64,000 nt of DNA, from assembly GCA_003586115.2 (NCBI GenBank), contig QVOM02000103.1, forward strand, positions 2,666,001 through 2,730,000, read 5' to 3'. This DNA comes from Salvator merianae (lineage: Eukaryota > Chordata > Lepidosauria > Squamata > Teiidae). Positions 58,746-64,000 of the stretch are shown here, one piece after another. Numbering within the stretch: position 1 is the stretch's first letter; each line of letters begins with the position of its first letter. The position numbers and the translations under genes are program-made. The notes under the pieces are model-generated. The model ran no database searches. It worked only from the letters and a program-made list of their open reading frames with translations, and was not told the origin of the DNA.

Positions 58746-59917
58746 ATGTATAGAATCACAGAGTAGTGAAACAGAAGTCATTTGCTATTTTTATTAAGGC
58801 TCCATCACCTTAATGTGGGTAAGCTTTTACATATACTTGCTGGATGGTATCTCAATGATACCAAAATTACTAGTTCACCACCAGTTTTTCAGTCGTCCAA
58901 CTCTGAAATATTTAAAGCTAGTAAATTCCACAGCTGATTGGCTGGAATTGCAGATTGCATGTAAATGTTTCTTTTACTGCAGGAATGGCAAGGAAGGGTC
59001 ACAAAGGGAAGAAAACTGGCTCAGAAGCTATGTTACCCTGAGTCCTTACTTCACATACCTACTTTCTACCATAGTCTTTGCCTTTAGTCCTACCTGCAAA
59101 TCTATTTCTGTACTAGGAAGAAGGGATAGGCAGTCTGAAAATCAGGATTTTTGCTGTATTTTATAAATAATAAAAAATAAAGAAAAGATGGAGTCACTCA
59201 CAGGGTCTTCACCAAACTATTCTCTTAGTATATACTTACATATCATTCACAGTAGCAGGTAAATCCAGAGTCTGATCTGTTGAAGAAGGCATGGCTCATC
59301 ATGTTACACTGTTGGTATCTCAAAAAGCATTCAAGAAAATGTATCAGGATATGTCCTAAAGGGATTAACAAGGGTCACTACAACCTGATATGGCACTACA
59401 AACATGACCGCTAAGATTTATTAAGAGCTCCTAATATTCTCCTCCCTGCAAAAGTGAGATGGCTAAAGAACTTTCTAAAATTTTTCTGTCGTAATAGGAC
59501 TGAGAATTTCACTATCTTACAGTGCTGACTATCCAGATCACTTGGAACATGCTTTCTCCAAATGATTTTATTGAGTTATGTTTTGTCTAATAGGGGGGAA
59601 AAGTCTGTATTCAGATTTTTTTTATTATTATCTGTAAGCTTCATTCATTCCTATGTTGAATTTTCGTCATAAGGCAAAAGCACTTTTCCTTTCAAAGCAA
59701 AAAAAAAATATTCTTCCCCACTTTAAAAAATCTGACCTTTCCTTTTATATCTGACTTAATTAATATGGGATTCATTGAAAAAAGAACATCAGGTCTGCTG
59801 AAGTGATTGGGTTCCCTTGAACCCTGCTATTAATTTTAAATCCAGGAGCACAGGTTAACAGTGGATCCTGGGTAGATTTTTATCCAAGGTCTGACCAACC
59901 CTGTGTTTGTTTCAAAA

Positions 59918-60052
59918 GCTGCATCCAGACATCATTTACTTATTCTGCCATATTTGGATATTCCAGAATGAAGCATGGATATTCCAGTATATCCATGCTT
60001 TATTCCAGAATATCCAAATGGAGCAGAATAATTAAAAATGTCTGGATGCAGC
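59918..60052. mobile_element. TIR-C foldback element, copy 1
   Basis: 135 bp that is almost entirely palindromic: GCTGCATCCAGACATC, TTCTGCCATATTTGGATATTC and AGCATGGATAT on the left pair with ATATCCATGCT, GAATATCCAAATGGAGCAGAA and ATGTCTGGATGCAGC on the right. A related copy lies 0.65 kb downstream. No target duplication was confirmed. Confidence 0.8.
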
Positions 60053-60694
60053 CTTTTTCAATATGAGAAGTAGATATAAAAATCAACTCTTTTCAAGCTA
60101 AGCAGGTAATCATAAAGGGAAGAATTTGTGGTTCTTTGTTTATGTTCATGCAATAATGTGTCTAGTTATGGGCCTGAATGTATATGACAGCATTTATGTA
60201 TATGATTCTGAGAACATGAAAGTTTCTACCTCTGCCTTTGGGCACAATTTCCATTTGAAATCAGTTGATTGATTTCCAAGATAAAAAAAGGTTCCCACTG
60301 CTGCTCTTTATAAAGTCATAAATAAAATGCAGCATACCTTTAAAAATAAACACTTTTTTTGTCCTGGAGATAACTACTAATATATCACTTTTTACTATAT
60401 AAAATGTTTTTGTTAAGTGTTATGTCACACATCTTTTTGACAGGCCTTTTAAAAAAAAACTTTCCATTTCTGTTGTAACTGAGGTAATATAGTCAGAAGC
60501 ATTTTCTGCAATGCCATCTAAACAAAATCTTTCTTCTTAGAAAGTACGACAGAACTTTTTTGTACTTCATTGTACTTGACAGTTATTTTGGAGGTTCTAG
60601 TTCAAAGTGAGGGTATGTAGACCATAAAATCTCAGACTATTGTTACCATTTCTGTTGCTGCATCAGAACCTCTGAGAGTGTTATTGTATCCTTA

Positions 60695-60808
60695 GCTACA
60701 TCCAGACCTAGCTTACTTATTCCACTATATTTGGGTATTATGGAATAAAGCATCAATATTCTGGAAGATCCAAATATAATGGAAAAAGTAAGCAATGTCT
60801 GGATGCAG
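60695..60808. mobile_element. TIR-C foldback element, copy 2
   Basis: GCTACATCCAGACCTAGC, ACTTATTCCACTATATTTGG on the left pair with CCAAATATAATGGAAAAAGT and AATGTCTGGATGCAG on the right. 114 bp, more diverged than copy 1 at 59918-60052 but the same ends and layout. Confidence 0.75.
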
Positions 60809-61134
60809 TGCTTCTCTCTTTCCAAAATCATATGACTGCTAGAAACCTGTCACTATCGCAAGCTTGGCAAAGGTGCAAGTAAACGGAGGAAAGAGTTTAA
60901 AAACCATGATGAAACTTTGCATAGATTTAAAATGAAAATAGTTTCAACAGGATACAAAGCTAGCAGTCCTTTTAGGGCCTGCTCTGTGGTATTGTCCGTG
61001 CAAGAGGTCTACTAGAATCATCTGTTCTAGAAAAATAACTTTTTACTGTCAAAAATTAAGACAGAGCTCAAGAGCAGATATGTGTAACCTTATTTCTTTT
61101 TGATTCCTAACTTTTTCCTCTATTATGCCTGCAG

Positions 61135-61257
61135 CTTAAGAAGCTTTTGTTAGCTCCAGCTAACACCCAGCTAAATTATAATGAATGCAGTGGCCTCAGC
61201 ACAAACAACCATGCAAACTCCAATCACAGAATCAGAACAAGCCCTGTGCTGGTTAAG
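61135..61257 (+). CDS. PPARGC1A: PPARGC1A exon 4 (LKKLL receptor box)
   Basis: Coding exon of PGC-1alpha, 123 bp, 41 codons, phase 0 at both ends. The acceptor is TGCCTGCAG before CTT AAG AAG; the donor is GTT AAG followed by GTATAC. The exon opens with LKKLLLAPANTQLNYNECSG. Its LKKLL is the LXXLL nuclear-receptor box (human residues 144-148) that docks on the AF-2 groove of liganded receptors and of ERRalpha. The second half reads LSTNNHANSNHRIRT then SPVLVK. The threonine in RIRT matches the AMPK site mapped at mouse T177 and is retained. Mammals have NPAIVK where this sequence has SPVLVK, so the residue after that threonine has changed from N to S. Identity is secure. Confidence 0.98.
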
Positions 61258-62953
61258 GTATACTATTATGCATATTAAGATGTGTTTGCATACTTTTAAA
61301 AAATGGTTTCATTAAGAACTTGCAAAACTATTTCGAAAACTGTTTCAAGAAGCCATTTGCGAACCGTTGTTGCTTGAAAACTATACCTTTACTGCGTTCT
61401 CTTTCATTTTCACATTCACTGCTTTGAGCATGCTGGCTTTTAAATGTCTTTTCTAGACTCAGTGGTGACCTGGGAATATTAGAAACATTAGAAACATTAA
61501 TTGGAGCACCAGTCAGACAGTCAAATGCAACCAAGAATGTCACATTTGATTGAGTAATCCAATTGTGGTTACACCCATCCCAGCATTTGTGAGTCACCAG
61601 CTCACTCCAGAAAGGGAATGTTAAAGGAGAGCATGCTCAAATCAGCGAAAGTGAGTGCAATAAAAGAGACTGCTTTCAACCATCACTGAATTCTCAAATG
61701 GCAAACTGTTTTGCACATCTCTAACTTTCATAGTCAGTTTAGTTCAGTGCATAAGCATATATCCTTAATTTATTCACAGTGGTCTAGGTTTATGATTATA
61801 AAAATCTTCTTGTGTTTGTTTGTGTCTGTGTGTGAAACCAAAGCATCTCAAAAGGCTTTGTGTATGTATCTGCATAGATCTGTAGAACATTGGGCTCCTG
61901 CTTCCCCTAAAATATCTTGAGGTGTTCAACAATAGAAAGCATAAAAACAAAGGGAAAAACAAGGCTTAAAAAAAAATACTGGACCAATTTTGAGAGCAAG
62001 GCCAGAACAATGAATGGGACAGCCCAGCTCAGGCAGAGAACACTTTGCCGCATGATAAAGATGAAAGGTAACCAGCTGTGGCTTCATTACATCTGGATGC
62101 TGGGGTACATCTTGGCCCACCTGCCTGGTATGTTTCTTTGGACTGTGGAGTTGGAGGAGAAGAGACATAATAGAGAAAGGGAATGGCCCAGATAGAAAGA
62201 GAAGCTGCTTTTGTTCTTTTTAAATGTTCTGAATAAGTCATGTTATGCCTTTTTGCCCCTTGGCAGAATTAACTGGCATTTTTACAGACCGTTACTCTTT
62301 TCCTGTGCACAGAATAGTAGACAGTGCCATTAAAATATTACTGATGGGCTGATGTGTTGACACGCAACTCCCAGCCACCACTTTACTTCCCAGCCCAACT
62401 TAGAAAAAGATTATGCTGGAACCTCAGCAGAAAGGTCTGTGTCGGCCATTAATTGGCTCAGATGCTGGCAATGGTGTAATTCTCTTAGCAGCCTATATTA
62501 AACAATGTTTGTCTTGCCATTGACTGTAACTGAAAACAGAGCATTTAGGGGTACTTAAGAGAGTTGTGAGTGCCAGGCTTGAGAAATCAGCAGCAAATTA
62601 CAGTTTAAATCAGCTTATTCCCCTGCCCCCCTGCTCCCATTCATAGCATAGTAGGATCTTGTTAGTTTTATGCTGCTGAGTAGGAATGTTGAATTGTAAG
62701 AGAAATGAAATAAAAAGCCGCATAAATGTCATTTAGGAATTTTAAATGTAATTTCCCTTCCTTGTTCTGCAAACAATTATTCACAGCTCATAGTTCTAGT
62801 ACATATAGGACAAACACTTCACTGAAAAATCTCATCTCTTAAAAAACAACAACAAAAAACCACAACAACTCTATATTCATTCTTATAAGGTTCAGTTCAC
62901 TAATTTTGGCTTTTTCCCCCATTTTTCTTTTTTACTGTGACTTGTTTTTTAAG
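61258..62953 (+). other. PPARGC1A: PPARGC1A intron 4
   Basis: A 1696-bp intron between exons 4 and 5. No transposon copy was recognised. The part at 62440-62760 looks non-repetitive and rich in homeodomain-like ATTA words and is listed as a possible conserved non-coding element. The 3' end has a good pyrimidine tract (62905-62950) leading to the exon 5 AG. Confidence 0.9.
62440..62760. promoter_or_regulatory. PPARGC1A: Possible conserved non-coding element
   Basis: Non-repetitive block in intron 4 with words like GGCCATTAATTGGCTCAGAT, AGCCTATATTAAACAATG and CATTTAGGAATTTTAAATG, and no transposon likeness. The composition suggests a constrained element, but conservation cannot be shown from one sequence. 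Confidence 0.2.
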
Positions 62954-63158
62954 ACTGAAAATTCATGGAGCAATAAAGCAAAGAGCATCTGTCAACCACA
63001 AAAGCCACAAAGACGTCCATGCTCAGAGCTTCTCAAATATCTGACTACAAATGATGACCCTCCTCAGACCAAACCAACAGAGAACAGAAACAGCAGCAGA
63101 GACAAATGCAACTCTAAAAAAAAGGCGCTTTTCCACTCTCAGACGCATCATTTGCAAG
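62954..63158 (+). CDS. PPARGC1A: PPARGC1A exon 5 (LLKYL motif)
   Basis: Coding exon of PGC-1alpha, 205 bp: 68 codons plus the first base of a split codon (donor phase 1). The acceptor is a pyrimidine-rich run ending TTTTTTAAG before ACT GAA AAT; the donor is CAA G followed by GTAGGT. The peptide starts TENSWSNKAKSICQPQ, passes through RRPCSELLKYLTTNDDPP and ends SKKKALFHSQTHHLQ. LLKYL corresponds to the third leucine motif of human PGC-1alpha (residues 210-214). The open frame continues upstream to 62906 but that part is intronic. The last 11 residues after SKKK differ clearly from the mammalian SHTQSQSQHLQ although the length is the same. The next exon lies beyond the window. Confidence 0.97.
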
Positions 63159-64000
63159 GTAGGTGTATGACTTTAGAATTGGGTTCTGGCAATCATTGGT
63201 AAAAACCCAGTGTGTGAACATCAGGATATGGGAACAGAAGCAAAGAGAGTTTGTGGCTGCCAAGAAAGATTTCAGATGTTCTGCACATATTTTAAAAAAA
63301 CCAACTGGAAAGTGGCTTAGAGTTGGCAGCATGTGGATGTTAGTGTCCCCATTCCACCTCTATTCCACATTAAAGGCCAAAAAATGCACTAGCATGCAAA
63401 CACTATCTCTTCTAAACTGATTTTGAGCCATTTTTTAAAACAATTCTCTATTGTCTCATGTGGGGACAATTCTCTATTGTCTCATATTGCTCTGCTCTCT
63501 GAAGTATCAGAGGTTGAATTGGTAACCTACACATGAAAATCTTATGTTCCGTTACTGAGCTTGTGGGCCTTGCAGTCAGATAAGCTTGGCTGAATTCCTT
63601 GCATATTAAATATTTGGTCAGAGTTCCAAACCTTTGGCCTAACATTCCCCACTTTCTCTTTGAGCCCAGAAATTGGAAATGTGCTGGAATAAGAGCTCTG
63701 TTTTCTATTGCGATCATTTATATTTAGCTTCCTCCCGTTTTATCATTCATTTGTTCCTTTTATTATTTATTCAGTTACACAGTCATTTTTATCAACAACA
63801 TTTTTATATCGCCTTTCAGCGTTGTGAAACAACATATTAAAATTCGAATACCAGCAGCATAGAACCAGAGCAAGAAAGATAAGAAAAAAAAGTTGAAAAG
63901 AGAAGTGAAAAAAAATCATCAATAAGCAAATAAAGGATGTTCAGCAGACATCCCTGTTGACCAAGTACCACTAACAAGAAATCCTGCTTCTTCATTTTTA
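63159..64000 (+). other. PPARGC1A: PPARGC1A intron 5, 5' part
   Basis: Starts with donor GTAGGT and runs off the window. It contains a 20-bp direct duplication at 63440-63485 and, at about 63795-63900, a worn sequence resembling a LINE/SINE 3' tail (TTTTTATATCGCCTTTCAGC). No coding exon is seen. Confidence 0.85.
63440..63485. repeat. 20-bp direct duplication
   Basis: ACAATTCTCTATTGTCTCAT occurs at 63440-63459 and 63466-63485 exactly, with TGTGGG between. A recent short tandem duplication of period 26. Confidence 0.9.

Larger units (their letters stand above)
56081..61134 (+). other. PPARGC1A: PPARGC1A intron 3
   Basis: A 5054-bp intron between exons 3 and 4. It contains one TIR-A terminus (57130-57203), one full TIR-B element (58295-58745), two TIR-C foldbacks (59918-60052 and 60695-60808) and a short AAAT run near 57845. 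The rest is AT-rich sequence with no supported gene or RNA. An open stretch around 57571-57831 and another around 58813-59166 show no family likeness and are taken as chance. Confidence 0.9.

Noticed and set aside
62906..62953. An upstream coding extension of exon 5 from the ATG at 62906
   Set aside because: The segment is the pyrimidine tract of the acceptor and the resulting peptide has no match to PGC-1alpha.
1..64000. Bacterial-type systems, CRISPR arrays, operons, phage or viral genes
   Set aside because: The window has vertebrate introns and exons, SINEs and LINEs, no regularly spaced repeats and no packed gene order. No retroviral LTR or gag/pol/env-type frame was recognised.

Overview
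The window is vertebrate nuclear DNA. It holds three consecutive coding exons of PPARGC1A (PGC-1alpha), all on the + strand near the right end: exon 3 at 55886-56080, exon 4 at 61135-61257 and exon 5 at 62954-63158. Each has canonical AG/GT borders, and the reading phase carries through. The translated exons match the amniote protein closely, with several lineage-specific substitutions. The repeat content suggests a sauropsid, most likely a lizard or other squamate: CR1-like and L2-like LINE pieces, tRNA-derived SINEs with L2-like tails, and many short inverted-repeat DNA transposons. The species cannot be fixed from sequence alone.

Layout. Positions 1-55885 appear to be the right part of the very large intron 2; no exon 2 was recognised. 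Intron 3 is 56081-61134, intron 4 is 61258-62953, and intron 5 runs off the end from 63159. No other protein-coding gene, rRNA, tRNA gene or CRISPR is supported. The longer open frames inside the introns are either transposon remnants or chance frames.

Repeats are the main content. (1) LINEs: a fairly young 5'-truncated copy with a 10-bp target duplication (28201-28971), an L2-like end on the minus strand (6648-7023), CR1-like pieces (15296-15765, 44885-45175) and an old relic (37960-38720). (2) tRNA-derived SINEs: two copies of one family in opposite orientation (25202-25496 minus, 35688-36024 plus) and one older relic of a different family (1388-1540). (3) Non-autonomous DNA transposons: a GC-rich hAT-like element with perfect 8-bp duplications (31798-31957), a TA-flanked element (20807-21189), and several inverted-repeat families that I call TIR-A (ends like CCTTTCTGCACTT), TIR-B (ends like AGGGCCTGTTCA) and TIR-C (ends like CTGCATCCAGAC). 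One TIR-A element is inserted inside another at about 49.6 kb. (4) Simple repeats, including a (TTTC)n tract that forms most of the polypyrimidine region in front of exon 3.

How it works together: this is the middle of one gene. The three exons encode the part of PGC-1alpha that follows the N-terminal activation domain, including the LKKLL nuclear-receptor box at the start of exon 4 and the LLKYL motif in exon 5. The introns act mainly as a store of transposon debris, with a few unassigned non-repetitive stretches that could be regulatory.
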